A stretch of 64,000 bases of DNA from Limnobaculum allomyrinae (GCF_016649425.1 NZ_JADRCR010000006.1:124001-188000), one strand, 5' to 3'. Shown: positions 26,911-37,783, counted from the first letter of the stretch. Translations and numbers: made by a program. The notes: a model not told the origin generated them from the letters alone.

Positions 26911-27900
26911 TTACTTGTTTGCTTCGCCTTCGATTTTGGTCATCCATTCCGCCACGCTGGCGTCTTTTCTGAAATCGTCATACAGCGGGCTTAATGCTTC
27001 ACGGAATGGCGTTTTATCAACGGTGATAAAGGTCGCACCCAGTTCCTGTGCCTTATTACGTGAATTGGTGACTTCTTCGTCCCATAGCTTCTGTTGATAC
27101 ACTTCAGAATTACGGGCCGCTTTGGTGATGATAGCGCGCTGCTCATCACTCATGCCGTTCCAGACTTTAGACGCGATAACCAGGTAGTCAGGTACGCTGG
27201 TGTGCTGATCTTCAGTATAGAATTTGGCGACTTCAACGTGACGGGTCTGGTAGTAAGACGGTTCATTATTTTCTGCCCCGTCAATAACCCCTTGTTGCAG
27301 GGCGGTATACACTTCACCAAAAGGAATTAGAGCCGGTGAAGCACCTAACAGTTCGATGATTTTATTGGTGGTTGGCGTCGACACCACGCGAATTTTCATC
27401 CCTTTCATATCCGCCGGAGAGTTAATCGGCTTTTTAGCATAGAAGCTGCGAGTACCTGCCACATAAGCGGCGATAGCCACAAATCCTTTGCTATCAGTCT
27501 GCTTCATCAGTTCCTGACCAACCGGGCCGTAAAGAACGCGTTTAAAGTGTGCGTCATCTTTAAACAGATAAGGCAGGCTAAATACGGAGAATGCGCTGGC
27601 AAACGGTTCCATTTCACTGGCGCTACCCTTGGTCATATCCAGCGCACCGTTCTGCATCATTTCGATGGTTTCACGTGGGCCACCCATCTGACCGTTTGGA
27701 TAGATACGGACACGCATCTTACCGCCAGACTCTTCTTGAATCTCTTTTGCCATCTGATCCAGTGCCTTATGAACCACGTGTTCCTGATCCAGATTGTGAG
27801 CCAGTTTCAGTGTGATTTTTTCAACAGCGGCGGTGCTCATTGAAGTCATCATCAGCGGTACTGAAAGGCAAAGACTCGCTAATAGTGGTTTTAGTTTCAT
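26911..27900 (-). CDS. TRAP transporter solute receptor (DctP), probable hexuronate binding
   Basis: 329 residues. An N-terminal Sec signal peptide (hydrophobic stretch, cleavage near SMSTAAVEK) is followed by the DctP receptor fold. Family features include LKLAHNLDQEHVVHKA, RIYPNGQMGGPRE, the ligand arginine region around KIRVVSTPTT, and GAENNEPSYY. It is the first gene of the dctPQM operon, divergent from uxaC across a 318-bp region with candidate ExuR and CRP sites. This suggests uptake of galacturonate or glucuronate. Confidence 0.9.
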   Translation of the reverse strand: MKLKPLLASLCLSVPLMMTSMSTAAVEKITLKLAHNLDQEHVVHKALDQMAKEIQEESGGKMRVRIYPNGQMGGPRETIEMMQNGALDMTKGSASEMEPFASAFSVFSLPYLFKDDAHFKRVLYGPVGQELMKQTDSKGFVAIAAYVAGTRSFYAKKPINSPADMKGMKIRVVSTPTTNKIIELLGASPALIPFGEVYTALQQGVIDGAENNEPSYYQTRHVEVAKFYTEDQHTSVPDYLVIASKVWNGMSDEQRAIITKAARNSEVYQQKLWDEEVTNSRNKAQELGATFITVDKTPFREALSPLYDDFRKDASVAEWMTKIEGEANK

Positions 27901-28001
27901 CCTTCTTATTCCTTTTTTGAGTGGAGGTTTAAGGTAGAGCCAATGGTATTTATCTCTTTCTTGGTTGATAGCTTATGTTAATCTGTCATACATCTTCTGT
28001 G

Positions 28002-28017
28002 GTTGAGGTATATCACA
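28002..28017. promoter_or_regulatory. Possible CRP site in dctP-uxaC intergenic region
   Basis: GTTGA-N6-TCACA matches the CRP 16-mer TGTGA-N6-TCACA perfectly in the right half and in three of five positions in the left. Hexuronate genes are classically CRP-dependent, so the position is sensible, but the match is only moderate. Confidence 0.35.
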
Positions 28018-28155
28018 AAAACCAGAATATTATGGGTAACATCATGCAATCACTAGCTAATAGTAGGGTTTGTTAATTATTAGCCGACAGAGTAAGGTAT
28101 GTGACAGGCTGTAAAAAGGTGAAGATTGCAAAAATGAGATCTAACTCACTTTGAT

Positions 28156-28169
28156 ATTGGTATAACAAC
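28156..28169. promoter_or_regulatory. Candidate ExuR operator upstream of uxaC
   Basis: ATTGGTATAACAAC agrees with 12 of 14 positions of the palindromic ExuR/UxuR-type sequence ATTGGTATACCAAT. It lies 50 bp upstream of uxaC, where a repressor would block the promoter. Confidence 0.55.
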
Positions 28170-28218
28170 TTATAGAATGATATAAACAGCGAATCACTCT
28201 GACTAAGGAAATCATTCC

Positions 28219-29631
28219 ATGTCTCAATTTTTAACTGAAGACTTTTTACTGGATACCGAGTTCGCCCGTCAGCTATACCACGGCTATGCGGCAGAACAAC
28301 CTATTTTTGATTACCATTGCCATCTGCCACCAGAGCAAATAGCCAACGATTACAAATTTAGAAACCTATATGACATCTGGTTGAAAGGGGATCACTATAA
28401 GTGGCGGGCCATGCGTACTCACGGCGTGGCTGAACGTTTATGTACCGGTGATGCACCAGACCTTGAGAAGTTTAAAGCCTGGGCTGCCACTGTTCCCCAT
28501 ACTATCGGTAATCCACTTTACCACTGGACTCATCTTGAGCTGCGTCGTCCGTTTGGTATTACCGGGGTACTGCTTTCTTCGTCAACCGCTGATGACTTAT
28601 GGAACCGTTGTAATCAGTTGCTGGAGCAAGACAGCTTCTCAGCCCGCGGCATCATGCAACAAATGAATGTCAAAATGGCAGGAACCACCGACGATCCGGT
28701 TGATTCACTGGAACACCACAAGGCGATTGCTCAGGACGGTAGCTTTAAGATTAAAGTATTGCCAAGCTGGCGTCCGGACAAAGCATTCAATATTGATTCA
28801 CCGGGATTTGTTGAATATATCCACCGTCTTGAAGCGGCGGCAGATAACCCTATCCATCGCTTTAGCGACTTGTGTGATGCGCTGAATAAACGTTTGGATC
28901 ATTTTGCCGCCCATGGCTGCCGTATCGCTGACCATGCGCTGGATGAAGTGGTATACCAGCAAGCGGATGAAGCAACACTGGATGGTATTTTGACCCATGC
29001 ACTTCAGGGGCAAGCCCCATCAACGGAACAAGTGGCTCAGTTTAAAACCGGCGTGCTGTTGTTTTTAGGCAGTCAATATCATCAGCGTCAGTGGGTACAG
29101 CAGTACCACATTGGCGCGCTGCGCAATAATAACGTGTTTATGTTGCAACGTTTGGGGCCGGATACCGGTTTTGACTCTATTCACGATGCGCCTGTGGCTT
29201 TGCCTTTGTCCCGTCTGCTCAATGCTCAGGCAGCCAATAATGCGTTGCCAAAAACCATTCTTTATTGCCTGAATCCGCGTGATAACGAAGTGCTGGCTAC
29301 TATGTGCGGTAACTTCCAGCAGGAAGGTATTCCGGGCAAGATGCAGTTTGGCTCCGGCTGGTGGTTTAACGACCAGAAAGACGGCATGCAACGTCAAATG
29401 GTACAGCTTAGCCAACTGGGTTTGCTGAGTCACTTTGTTGGCATGCTGACCGACAGCCGCAGTTTCCTCTCTTATACCCGCCATGAATATTTCCGCCGCA
29501 TTCTGTGCCAGATGATAGGGCGCTGGGTGGCTGATGGCGAAGCACCGGCAGATATCCAACTGTTGGGTGAAATGGTGAAAAACATCTGTTTTGACAACGC
29601 AAAACGTTATTTCGCCATTGAACTTGAGTAA
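28219..29631 (+). CDS. uxaC: Glucuronate/galacturonate isomerase UxaC
   Basis: 470 residues, the same length as E. coli UxaC. It isomerises D-glucuronate to D-fructuronate and D-galacturonate to D-tagaturonate in the cytoplasm. Metal-site region [15 protein letters not shown] near residue 30 and the C-terminal half with [19 protein letters not shown] are family hallmarks. Ribosome binding site AAGGAAAT upstream. First gene of a plus-strand uxaC-uxaB-uxaA operon, so the whole galacturonate branch is co-transcribed. Confidence 0.96.
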   Translation: MSQFLTEDFLLDTEFARQLYHGYAAEQPIFDYHCHLPPEQIANDYKFRNLYDIWLKGDHYKWRAMRTHGVAERLCTGDAPDLEKFKAWAATVPHTIGNPLYHWTHLELRRPFGITGVLLSSSTADDLWNRCNQLLEQDSFSARGIMQQMNVKMAGTTDDPVDSLEHHKAIAQDGSFKIKVLPSWRPDKAFNIDSPGFVEYIHRLEAAADNPIHRFSDLCDALNKRLDHFAAHGCRIADHALDEVVYQQADEATLDGILTHALQGQAPSTEQVAQFKTGVLLFLGSQYHQRQWVQQYHIGALRNNNVFMLQRLGPDTGFDSIHDAPVALPLSRLLNAQAANNALPKTILYCLNPRDNEVLATMCGNFQQEGIPGKMQFGSGWWFNDQKDGMQRQMVQLSQLGLLSHFVGMLTDSRSFLSYTRHEYFRRILCQMIGRWVADGEAPADIQLLGEMVKNICFDNAKRYFAIELE

Positions 29632-29727
29632 GGCCACCGCCGGTTGATATTGGACTTTTATCACCGGGAATCAGAGGGAGAGCGGTAGCGCTCTCCTCCC
29701 ATCGGTCAATCGAATTAGGGTAAAACT

Positions 29728-31188
29728 ATGCAGAATTTAAACCGTCAGAATTTCCCCGGCCCTCAGTACCCGGATAAGATTATTCAGTTTGGTGAAGGGA
29801 ATTTTTTACGCGCCTTTATTGACTGGCAAATTGATTTATTAAACGAAAACACTGACCTGAATGCCGGGGTTGTTGTTGTTCGTCCGATTGATAGTAATTT
29901 TCCTCCTTCGCTGGATACGCAGGATGGTCTGTATACCACCATTATCCGTGGCCTGAATGAACAGGGGGAAACCGTTCGGGAAACGCGTTTAATTCGTTCG
30001 GTTAACCGTGAAATTAATGTTTATCAGCAGTTTGAGCAGTATATGGCGCTGGCTCGGGATGAAAACATTCGAATAGTATTTTCTAATACTACCGAAGCGG
30101 GTATTAGCTTTAATTCGGACGATAAACTGGATGATGCGCCACCGGCCAGCTATCCGGCCAAGCTTACCCGTTTGTTGTATGAGCGTTTCACCCATTTTAA
30201 CGGTGCGGCAGATAAGGGTTGGATTCTGATCCCTTGTGAACTGATTGATTACAAGGGTGATGCCTTGCGCGAGCTAGTATTGCGCTATGCCACGCTATGG
30301 CAGCTGCCGACAGCATTTGTGACCTGGCTTGAACAGCACAATACGTTCTGTTCAACACTGGTTGACCGGATCGTTACTGGCTATCCGCGTAATGAAGTGG
30401 AGGCTTTACAGCAAGAGCTGGGCTATCAGGATACCTTTCTGGATACCGCCGAATATTTCTACCTGTTTGTGATTCAGGGCCCTCGCTGGCTGGAACATAC
30501 GCTGTGTCTGGATAAGCTAAAGCTGAATATTCTGATTGTCGATGACATTAAACCTTACAAAGAGCGCAAAGTCGCGATTCTGAACGGTGCTCATACGGCT
30601 CTGGTACCGGTTGCTTATCTGGCTGGTCTCGATTATGTCGGTCAGGCGATGGATGATGAGCAAATCAATCGTTTTGTGGAACAAACCATTTTTGATGAAA
30701 TTGTTCCGGTGCTGTCACTGCCAAAAGATGAACTGAATTCATTTGCTCATGCGGTGATTAGCCGCTTCCGTAATCCTTTTATTCAGCATCAATTGCTGTC
30801 TATCTCACTGAATGGAATGACCAAATACCGCACTCGTATTCTGCCTCAATTGGTGGAATATCAGCGTCAGTATGGAAAGTTACCAACGCATCTGACCTTC
30901 GCTCTGTCAGCGCTGATTGCTTTCTATACGGGCAAACGCGGTGATGAGATAACACCATTACAGGATGATGAAATCTGGTTAACACGTTATGCCAGACTGT
31001 GGGTACAGCATCAGGTAGGGCAAATTACGCTGGTAGAGCTGGTTAGCGATGTGTTGTCTCAGACGGCGCATTGGGAACAGGATCTAACGGCTATTCCAGG
31101 GCTGGTGTCATTAGTGGCTGAACAGCTACAGGCAATTCAGGAAAACGGTATGAGAGCAGCGCTAAATCAATACTGTTTTAGCCAATGA
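29728..31188 (+). CDS. uxaB: Tagaturonate reductase (altronate oxidoreductase) UxaB
   Basis: 486 residues of the long-chain mannitol dehydrogenase family. Reduces D-tagaturonate to D-altronate with NADH. The Rossmann start [19 protein letters not shown] and the catalytic lysine region [17 protein letters not shown] are visible. It lies 96 bp after uxaC and 19 bp before uxaA. In E. coli uxaB is unlinked from uxaCA, so the three-gene unit here is tidier. Confidence 0.95.
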   Translation: MQNLNRQNFPGPQYPDKIIQFGEGNFLRAFIDWQIDLLNENTDLNAGVVVVRPIDSNFPPSLDTQDGLYTTIIRGLNEQGETVRETRLIRSVNREINVYQQFEQYMALARDENIRIVFSNTTEAGISFNSDDKLDDAPPASYPAKLTRLLYERFTHFNGAADKGWILIPCELIDYKGDALRELVLRYATLWQLPTAFVTWLEQHNTFCSTLVDRIVTGYPRNEVEALQQELGYQDTFLDTAEYFYLFVIQGPRWLEHTLCLDKLKLNILIVDDIKPYKERKVAILNGAHTALVPVAYLAGLDYVGQAMDDEQINRFVEQTIFDEIVPVLSLPKDELNSFAHAVISRFRNPFIQHQLLSISLNGMTKYRTRILPQLVEYQRQYGKLPTHLTFALSALIAFYTGKRGDEITPLQDDEIWLTRYARLWVQHQVGQITLVELVSDVLSQTAHWEQDLTAIPGLVSLVAEQLQAIQENGMRAALNQYCFSQ

Positions 31189-31207
31189 GCGACAGTCAGG
31201 ATCAACT

Positions 31208-32698
31208 ATGAAACAAATTATAAAAATTCATCCTGCTGACAATGTTGCCGTAGCGCTACAGGATTTGATGGATGGGGCTATCGTTGATGTTGACGGGCAA
31301 TCAGTCGAGCTAAAACAGGCCGTCAGCCGGGGGCATAAATTTGCCATCAAGGACATTGCTGCTGAAGGGCAGGTGATGAAGTACGGCCTGCCTATAGGCC
31401 ATGCTTTACAGGCTATTGCTGTCGGTGAACATGTACATTCACAAAATCTTAAAACCAACTTAGGTGAGCTGGATAATTATCAGTACCATCCGGTAGCGGT
31501 TTCACTCGCTTCTCCACTGGCGGATCCTGATGTGGCGATTTACCGTCGCCACAACGGTCTGACAGGGATCCGCAATGAACTATGGATTATTCCAACGGTT
31601 GGCTGTGTAAATGGTATTGCCCGTCAGATCCTTCAACGTTTTAAACAGCAGCATGGTGATTTAAGCGATATTGATGGTGTTTACCTGTTTAACCATCCTT
31701 TTGGCTGTTCTCAGTTGGGGGATGACCATCAAAATACCCGAACCATGTTACAGAACATGGTGCGTCATCCTAATGCGGGTGCAGTTTTAGTGATTGGGTT
31801 AGGTTGTGAGAACAATCAGGTCGATGAATTTCGCCGTACTTTAGGTGAAGTGGACGAATCACGAACCCGTTTTATGGTGTGCCAAAAATATGATGATGAA
31901 GTGGAAGCGGGCGTTGAGTACCTGAATGAGTTGTATCAGGCGATGCGCCACGATCGCCGTCAACCGGGCAAGCTGAGTGAAGTCCGTTTTGGCCTGGAGT
32001 GCGGCGGTTCTGATGGGCTGTCGGGTATAACCGCTAACCCTCTGCTGGGGCGCTTTTCTGATTTTCTGATTGCTCACGGTGGAACCACAGTACTCACCGA
32101 AGTACCGGAGATGTTTGGTGCCGAGCAGGCGTTGATGAACCATTGCCGCGACCAACAGACCTTCGAGAAAACCGTGAGTATGATTAACGATTTCAAAAGT
32201 TATTTTATTGCCCATCAGCAGCCGATTTATGAAAACCCATCGCCGGGAAATAAAGCCGGTGGGATTTCTACTCTGGAAGAGAAATCGTTGGGTTGTACTC
32301 AAAAAGCAGGCAGCAGTCAGGTGGTTGATGTGCTTAAGTACGGTGAACGCCTGAAAGAATCGGGTTTAAACCTGCTTAGCGCTCCGGGGAATGATGCCGT
32401 AGCCACCAGCGCTTTGGCCGGTGCGGGATGCAATATGGTGTTGTTTTCTACCGGTCGTGGTACTCCTTATGGTGGTTTTGTTCCCACCATGAAGCTGGCA
32501 ACCAACAGCGAATTGGCGAAGAAAAAGCCTCACTGGATTGATTTTGATGCCGGACAGCTGTTGTATGGCGTATCGATGGATGAATTGTTGAGTCAATTTA
32601 TTGACTACACCGTTAGCGTGGTCAACGGTAAGTTAACCTGCAATGAAGTGAATGATTTCCGTGAATTGGCGATCTTTAAGAGTGGAGTGACATTGTAA
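31208..32698 (+). CDS. uxaA: Altronate dehydratase UxaA
   Basis: 496 residues (E. coli 495). Dehydrates D-altronate to 2-keto-3-deoxygluconate. The N-terminal SAF domain (KIHPADNVAVALQDL, HKFAIKDIAAEGQVMKYG) is followed by the catalytic UxaA domain with VGCVNGIARQI, GLGCENNQ, LECGGSDGLSG and GRGTPYGG. The cysteines and histidines of these segments are likely iron ligands. Last gene of the operon, followed by a strong terminator. Confidence 0.96.
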   Translation: MKQIIKIHPADNVAVALQDLMDGAIVDVDGQSVELKQAVSRGHKFAIKDIAAEGQVMKYGLPIGHALQAIAVGEHVHSQNLKTNLGELDNYQYHPVAVSLASPLADPDVAIYRRHNGLTGIRNELWIIPTVGCVNGIARQILQRFKQQHGDLSDIDGVYLFNHPFGCSQLGDDHQNTRTMLQNMVRHPNAGAVLVIGLGCENNQVDEFRRTLGEVDESRTRFMVCQKYDDEVEAGVEYLNELYQAMRHDRRQPGKLSEVRFGLECGGSDGLSGITANPLLGRFSDFLIAHGGTTVLTEVPEMFGAEQALMNHCRDQQTFEKTVSMINDFKSYFIAHQQPIYENPSPGNKAGGISTLEEKSLGCTQKAGSSQVVDVLKYGERLKESGLNLLSAPGNDAVATSALAGAGCNMVLFSTGRGTPYGGFVPTMKLATNSELAKKKPHWIDFDAGQLLYGVSMDELLSQFIDYTVSVVNGKLTCNEVNDFRELAIFKSGVTL

Positions 32699-32740
32699 GG
32701 CGCTGACAGAATGAAATGATTCATAGTTGCTTCATCGGTT

Positions 32741-32774
32741 AACCGCCAGCATTTTCTGATGCTGGCGGTTTTCT
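32741..32774 (+). terminator. Terminator of uxaCBA
   Basis: AACCGCCAGCAT and ATGCTGGCGGTT form a perfect 12-bp stem with a 6-base loop, followed by TTCTTTTG. It lies about 45 bp after the uxaA stop. Confidence 0.92.
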
Positions 32775-32879
32775 TTTGCTTAAAATAATCGATTAAAAAT
32801 TCATTCATCGACTCTTACTATTGTGGTCACCTGAGGTTAAAGTAATAAAAACACCAATTCACATCGAAGGAGTCTTTCC

Positions 32880-33590
32880 GTGTCCCACACTTTGAATCAG
32901 TATCAACAACCTGTTGGTGAAACGCTTACAGACTGGAAACCGCGTCAGCATCCACAGCGCCTTGAGTTAGTCGGTGAATATTGCCGTCTGGAGCCGCTAC
33001 AGGCCACCCGTCATGCAGAAGACCTGTTCCATGCTTTTAGCCAGGCTCCTGATGGCCGTGACTGGACTTATATGGCTTATGGTCCGTTTGAAGATCGGGC
33101 GCTGTATTTTCAACATGTCGAGCAGGCTTCCGGCACTACCGATCCGCTACATTTTGCCATTATCGATCAGACGACTAACCGTGCGGTAGGGACTATTGCT
33201 TTGATGCGTATCGATAAAGTGAGCGGAGTGATGGAAGTGGGACACGTTACCTTCTCCCCGTTGCTGAAACAAACCCGTATTGCCACCGAAGCACAGTATT
33301 TACTGATGTGTTATGCCTTCGATAAGTTGGGATATCGCCGCTATGAGTGGAAATGCGATAATCTCAATGCACCTTCTCGTGCCGCAGCACAACGCTTAGG
33401 CTTTACCTTTGAGGGTATTTTCCGTCAGGCGGTGGTATATAAACAACGTACCCGTGATACCGCATGGTTTTCCATTTTAGATAGCGAGTGGCCGGTAATT
33501 AAGGCTGGTATGGAGCGCTGGCTGAGCGAAGCTAACTTTGACAGCAACGGTAAGCAAAAGCTGAGCCTGAAAGCCTGCCGTGAACTATAA
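32880..33590 (+). CDS. GNAT family acetyltransferase (RimJ/RimL type)
   Basis: 236 residues beginning at GTG 32880 with GAAGGAG 8 bases upstream. The fold core is visible: VGTIALMRIDKVSGVMEVGHV strands, the acetyl-CoA loop region QTRIATEAQYLL, and the RYEWKCDNLNAPSRAAAQRLGFTFEG block typical of RimJ/RimL-like enzymes. It probably acetylates an N-terminus, amino acid or small molecule; the acceptor cannot be told. It appears to be a monocistronic gene. Confidence 0.88.
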   Translation: MSHTLNQYQQPVGETLTDWKPRQHPQRLELVGEYCRLEPLQATRHAEDLFHAFSQAPDGRDWTYMAYGPFEDRALYFQHVEQASGTTDPLHFAIIDQTTNRAVGTIALMRIDKVSGVMEVGHVTFSPLLKQTRIATEAQYLLMCYAFDKLGYRRYEWKCDNLNAPSRAAAQRLGFTFEGIFRQAVVYKQRTRDTAWFSILDSEWPVIKAGMERWLSEANFDSNGKQKLSLKACREL

Positions 33591-33612
33591 TTATTATTGT
33601 TGGTGGTGATTA

Positions 33613-33667
33613 TCCTCCTGCCGTAAGTCAGTGTTATTTCCTGACAAGTCGCATTCCGGCAGGGGGA
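33613..33667. other. Nested hairpin element
   Basis: An outer 11-bp stem (33613-33623 with 33657-33667, one G-T pair, core CTGCCG/CGGCAG) encloses an inner GTCAG/CTGAC hairpin (33627-33645). It lies between the GNAT gene and the XRE gene. No U-tract follows, so it may be an intergenic repeat or mRNA 3'-end structure rather than a classic terminator. Confidence 0.45.
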
Positions 33668-33754
33668 AGATCACATTCATTCAATTCATTTTATATAACA
33701 CCACAGTTAGTAGGTATAATAGCAACAGACAATTGCAACACATCAGGTACAGCC

Positions 33755-34195
33755 ATGAAATTTAATACCGTATCCGATAGCGAAATCATTTCTGAGCTTT
33801 GCCGCAGAATTAAAGAGACGCGTATTGCCATGCGGTTATCTCAGATTGAGCTGGCAGAACGAGCGCAAGTGGGTATCGCGACCATTAAGCGTGTAGAAAT
33901 GGGGGAGGCCGTCACGTTAAGTACGCTGATTGGTATCCTTCGTGGTTTAGATCGCCTGCATCAGTTGGAAGGGATCCTATTTGATTCTGAGGTCAGGGCG
34001 TTTAACGCTCAGATCACTCCCGATGCAGAAAAAGCCCCGGTGCGCATCCGTAAAAAGAGCGGCGAAAGTGAAGGTGAAGGGGAGAAAAACCCCGCCGGAC
34101 TGGAATCAAACGTGCCACAGGACGACAGCAACTGGTATACCCTGGCAGCCAAAAGCAATGTGGTTTGGCCGTGGTTTAAGCCGGAAAAGAAATAG
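33755..34195 (+). CDS. XRE family helix-turn-helix regulator
   Basis: 146 residues. An XRE/Cro-type HTH covers about residues 10-70: IKETRIAMRLSQIELAERAQVGIATIKRVEMG is a classic helix-turn-helix, followed by LSTLIGILRGLDRLHQLE. The C-terminal half is low-complexity, lysine/glutamate-rich and probably disordered, ending in a WPWFKPEKK tail. Targets unknown. It resembles small HipB-like regulators, but no toxin gene sits next to it. Confidence 0.8.
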   Translation: MKFNTVSDSEIISELCRRIKETRIAMRLSQIELAERAQVGIATIKRVEMGEAVTLSTLIGILRGLDRLHQLEGILFDSEVRAFNAQITPDAEKAPVRIRKKSGESEGEGEKNPAGLESNVPQDDSNWYTLAAKSNVVWPWFKPEKK

Positions 34196-34226
34196 CGCGT
34201 TACTTCCGAATATTTAACAGACAAAA

Positions 34227-34265
34227 AAATATCCCCTGTACGGTCATGCCGGGCAGGGGATATTT
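34227..34265. terminator. Bidirectional terminator between XRE gene and sdaB
   Basis: AAATATCCCCTG (34227-34238) pairs with CAGGGGATATTT (34254-34265), a perfect 12-bp stem with A-run before and T-rich sequence after. It serves the convergent XRE regulator and sdaB genes. Confidence 0.9.
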
Positions 34266-34286
34266 ATTATCAGAATTTAGTCTTTA

Positions 34287-35654
34287 TCAGGACTCACACA
34301 GCGCGACTTTAATCGCTAATCCACCACGAGAGGTCTCACGGTATTTGGCGTTCATATCTTTACCGGTCTCGTACATGGTTTCGATAACTTTATCCAGAGA
34401 GACACGCGGTTCGCTGGTACGCAGAATCGCCATGCTGGCAGAGTTAATCGCTTTGACGGCGGCAATGGCATTACGCTCAATACAAGGAACTTGAACCTGA
34501 CCGGCAACCGGATCGCAGGTTAAGCCCAGATTGTGCTCCATACCGATCTCTGCGGCATTACACACTTTCTCCGGACTACCCCCCCGTAGTTCAGCCAGAC
34601 CGGCAGATGCCATTGAACAGGCAACGCCAATCTCACCCTGACAGCCCACTTCCGCGCCAGAGATAGAGGCGTTCATCTTATACAGTAATCCTACGGCACC
34701 TGCCGCCAGGAAATAACGGGTATAAGCTTCTGGTGTCACCGGTTGAATAAAGTGGTCATAGTAAGCCAGAACCGCTGGAATGATGCCACAAGCACCGTTG
34801 GTTGGCGCAGTAACCACACGGCCACCGGCGGCGTTTTCTTCACTGACGGCCATAGCGAACATGTTAACCCAGTCCATCGCCGTCATTGGATCGGTGGATA
34901 AGCGGTCATGAGTTTGCAGTATGCGGTGCAGGGCAGAAGCCCGGCGCGGAACCTTTAATGGACCGGGCAACACACCTTCAGTACTCATACCACGATGGAT
35001 AGCACCTTTCATGGTTTCCCATACCAGTGCCATGTAACGCTCCACCTCTTCTCTACCGTGTAGGGCAATTTCGTTTTTCATCATCACCGCAGAGAGAGAC
35101 AAACAGTTATCTTTGCAGTGACGAAGCAGGTTTTTAGCTGAATAGAATGGGTAAGGAACCGTTACCTCAGCGGTGGATTCTTTACCGAAATTCTCTTCAT
35201 CTACCACGAAACCGCCGCCGGTAGAGTAGTAGGTTTTGCTGCTGAGCAGAATATTGTTGTCATAAGCATGAAATGTCAGACCATTTTCATGCAGGGGCAA
35301 CGTCTTATCTGAGAAATTCAATGTCAGTCCAACACGACGCAGTGTGTTGTCAGCACAACGGATAGGCAAAGTGCCGGTCTCATGTACCTGCTGAATAAAG
35401 CCAGGGATGGAATCGACCTCTACCGTATCCGGTTTGTTGCCAGCCAGACCCATGATGATGGCGATATCGGTATGGTGCCCTTTGCCTGTCAGTGACAGAG
35501 AACCGTAGATATCAACAACAATATCGGTGGTCAGATTATCCAGTTGTTTACTTTTCAGGTCTTCAATAAACCGGATACCGGCTACCATCGGACCCACTGT
35601 ATGGGAACTGGAAGGACCTATACCAATTTTAAAAATTTCAAATACGCTAATCAT
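34287..35654 (-). CDS. sdaB: L-serine dehydratase (SdaB type)
   Basis: 455 residues, the exact length of E. coli SdaB. An iron-sulfur, one-component L-serine deaminase giving pyruvate and ammonia. Visible: [16 protein letters not shown] start, [14 protein letters not shown], the cysteines of [22 protein letters not shown] and [14 protein letters not shown] that hold the [4Fe-4S] cluster. It follows sdaC by 33 bp in the same orientation, the sdaCB arrangement, so it deaminates serine imported by SdaC. Confidence 0.94.
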   Translation of the reverse strand: MISVFEIFKIGIGPSSSHTVGPMVAGIRFIEDLKSKQLDNLTTDIVVDIYGSLSLTGKGHHTDIAIIMGLAGNKPDTVEVDSIPGFIQQVHETGTLPIRCADNTLRRVGLTLNFSDKTLPLHENGLTFHAYDNNILLSSKTYYSTGGGFVVDEENFGKESTAEVTVPYPFYSAKNLLRHCKDNCLSLSAVMMKNEIALHGREEVERYMALVWETMKGAIHRGMSTEGVLPGPLKVPRRASALHRILQTHDRLSTDPMTAMDWVNMFAMAVSEENAAGGRVVTAPTNGACGIIPAVLAYYDHFIQPVTPEAYTRYFLAAGAVGLLYKMNASISGAEVGCQGEIGVACSMASAGLAELRGGSPEKVCNAAEIGMEHNLGLTCDPVAGQVQVPCIERNAIAAVKAINSASMAILRTSEPRVSLDKVIETMYETGKDMNAKYRETSRGGLAIKVALCES

Positions 35655-35687
35655 GGAATCTCCTTACAACATCATGTTGGACGACTG

Positions 35688-36989
35688 TTAGCTGATAAGG
35701 CTGTAAACAATGGCTGACATGGAAATCAGACCCATCAGTACGACGAACACGTTGCTGATGTGACCGCTGTATTTACGCATAGCGGGAACTTTATGAATGG
35801 CGTACATCGGCATCAGGAACAGTAGCATTGCGATGATTGGGCCACCCAGAGTTTCAATCATACCCAGGATGCTTGGGTTCAGTGTTGCCACGATCCAGGT
35901 AGTAATTAACATGAACAGTGCAGTGATGCGGTTCAGTTTGCTCAGTTCGATGCTTTTGCCTTTACCGCGCAGCGATTTGATTACCATACCGTTGAAACCT
36001 TCACGAGCACCCAAATAGTGACCCAGGAATGATTTGGTAATCGCGATGAAAGCAATTACTGGCGCGATATAAGCAATGATTGGTGTATCAAAGTGGTTAG
36101 CCAGGTAAGACAGAATCGAGATGTTCTGTGCTTTCGCAGCAGCCAGATCTGCAGGAGACAGGCTCAGTACGCAGCTGAATACGAAGAACATAACGGTCAG
36201 AACCATCATGATGTGGCTGCGAGCCAGAATTTGCGAACATTTACGTTCTGCGTTCTGACCGTACTCTTCACGTTTAGCCACGGCGAATGCAGAAATAATC
36301 GGTGAGTGGTTGAAAGAGAACACCATGACCGGGATAGCCAGCCACAGGGTCATTAACAGGCCATTACCGGTTGCAGAGGCGGTTGATGATAAGCTGGCAG
36401 TTTCGAATATTGCACCAGTCCAGTTTGGAATCAGATATAAAGCTAATAACATCAGAACGGCAACGAATGGGAATACCAGAATACTCATTGCTTTAACAAT
36501 GAATTGCTCACCAAAACGAACAATTGTCATTAATCCTACAATCAGAATTAAAGATAAAATAGCGCGTGGTGGTGATGGTAAATTTAATTGGTGAACAATA
36601 AAGCTGTCTACCGTGTTAGTAATTGCAACACTATAAACCAGAAGGATTGGATATATTGCGAAGAAATATAACAGGGTAATTAATTTACCTGCACCAACAC
36701 CAAAGTGTTCTTCTACTACTTCAGTAATATCTTCACCAGGATTTTTACCGGAAAGAACAAAGCGAGTTAATCCACGGTGTGAAAAATAGGTCATAGGAAA
36801 GGCGATAAGAGCCATAATAATTAATGGAATAAGACCGCCAATACCAGCGTTAATTGGTAAGAATAATACACCTGCACCGATTGCTGTGCCGTACAGGCCC
36901 AGCATCCACATGGTGTCAGATTTACGCCAGCCTAAACTGGAAACCGGCGCAATACTTGCTGTGGTTGTTGTGGTTTGAGTAGTGTCCAT
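35688..36989 (-). CDS. sdaC: Serine/H+ symporter SdaC
   Basis: 433-residue HAAAP-family transporter with about 11 hydrophobic helices. The motif [22 protein letters not shown] in the first helix, [19 protein letters not shown] and [20 protein letters not shown] are characteristic of SdaC. It imports L-serine with protons. First gene of the sdaC-sdaB operon; its promoter lies in the long AT-rich region upstream (36990 onwards). Confidence 0.94.
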   Translation of the reverse strand: MDTTQTTTTTASIAPVSSLGWRKSDTMWMLGLYGTAIGAGVLFLPINAGIGGLIPLIIMALIAFPMTYFSHRGLTRFVLSGKNPGEDITEVVEEHFGVGAGKLITLLYFFAIYPILLVYSVAITNTVDSFIVHQLNLPSPPRAILSLILIVGLMTIVRFGEQFIVKAMSILVFPFVAVLMLLALYLIPNWTGAIFETASLSSTASATGNGLLMTLWLAIPVMVFSFNHSPIISAFAVAKREEYGQNAERKCSQILARSHIMMVLTVMFFVFSCVLSLSPADLAAAKAQNISILSYLANHFDTPIIAYIAPVIAFIAITKSFLGHYLGAREGFNGMVIKSLRGKGKSIELSKLNRITALFMLITTWIVATLNPSILGMIETLGGPIIAMLLFLMPMYAIHKVPAMRKYSGHISNVFVVLMGLISMSAIVYSLIS

Positions 36990-37484
36990 AAATACCCCAA
37001 AGTAAATTTTTATTAAAATGGTCCCGCGGTATTAGATTAATACCGGTGATAAACTAACTTTTTATTAAGAAATAATGTGTGGGTTTGTCACGGCAGGAAC
37101 TTTAACAAATTAAAATAAAATAATGCTCAACCTCGATCACAAAACCATTTTTGAATAAAAAGTTTTAAAGAATCAGATTTGATATTTTATTTTAACGGGA
37201 GAGGTTATAGACCAGTAATGATACTTTTTGTAGGGGCTTTATTGAGTCTGAAAAATATAAAGAATCAAAATTGATATCTAATATTTTTTATTTCCTAAGG
37301 GCTCATTGTTGATACTTTATTATATTTCCCTCGGATGTATTTATTATAGAACCAATAGGAAAATAAGTGCAAATAAATAATATAATTAAATAAGAAAATA
37401 GGATTCATTGATTTATCCATTCATTTGTTGTTTTTTAATGAGCAAGTTAATCCTCGTTTTTCATCATTTAAATGTTCCAGCCAC
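36990..37484. other. AT-rich intergenic region upstream of sdaC
   Basis: About 495 bp, strongly AT-rich, between sdaC (minus) and the alx riboswitch (plus). It should contain the sdaCB promoter. I see no clear gene or confident binding site in it. Confidence 0.45.
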
Positions 37485-37513
37485 TTGACTCTGGTAACGA
37501 GAATACGTATCTT
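37485..37513 (+). promoter_or_regulatory. Probable sigma-70 promoter of alx
   Basis: TTGACT (37485-37490) and TATCTT (37508-37513) are separated by 17 bp. Transcription would begin at about 37520, at the 5' edge of the yybP-ykoY aptamer. This is close to, and perhaps slightly inside, the expected aptamer start, so another promoter upstream is possible. Confidence 0.45.
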
Positions 37514-37684
37514 TTGCCCTGCAAAGGGGAGTAACTTCCAAGCTGGCTAATCGTCAATACGATGTATGCATATACATCCGGTTACCAGGCAACCTTCGGT
37601 TGTAAGTGAGACCTTGCCGGAAGGCGAGGTGCGCTTATAGCTAGCTAAAATAGCGGCTGCGTCTTCCGACGTTGCCGTTTTTTT
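37513..37684 (+). ncRNA. yybP-ykoY manganese riboswitch with terminator (alx leader)
   Basis: The leader contains the conserved blocks of the E. coli alx element: CAAAGGGGAGTAACTTCC near the 5' side, CTAATCGTCAATACG, and GTGAGACCTTGCCGGAAGGC (37606-37625) followed by GAGGTGCG. This aptamer family binds Mn2+ and also responds to alkaline pH in alx. A terminator-like hairpin follows, stem 37653-37663 with 37668-37678 and then seven T (to 37684), so transcriptional control is plausible. A 100-bp stretch separates it from the alx start. Confidence 0.92.
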
Positions 37685-37783
37685 ATGTCTGAAGGTTAGG
37701 TTTCTGTATCCATCAACCATGCTATTTAAAGCAACAATAGTTTTAAACAGCACGGTGAGATAAGAAACCCGAGGAGACCCTAA

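Noticed and set aside
37547-37753. Minus-strand 68-aa frame
   Set aside because: Lies across the Mn2+ riboswitch and its terminator; a shadow of conserved RNA.
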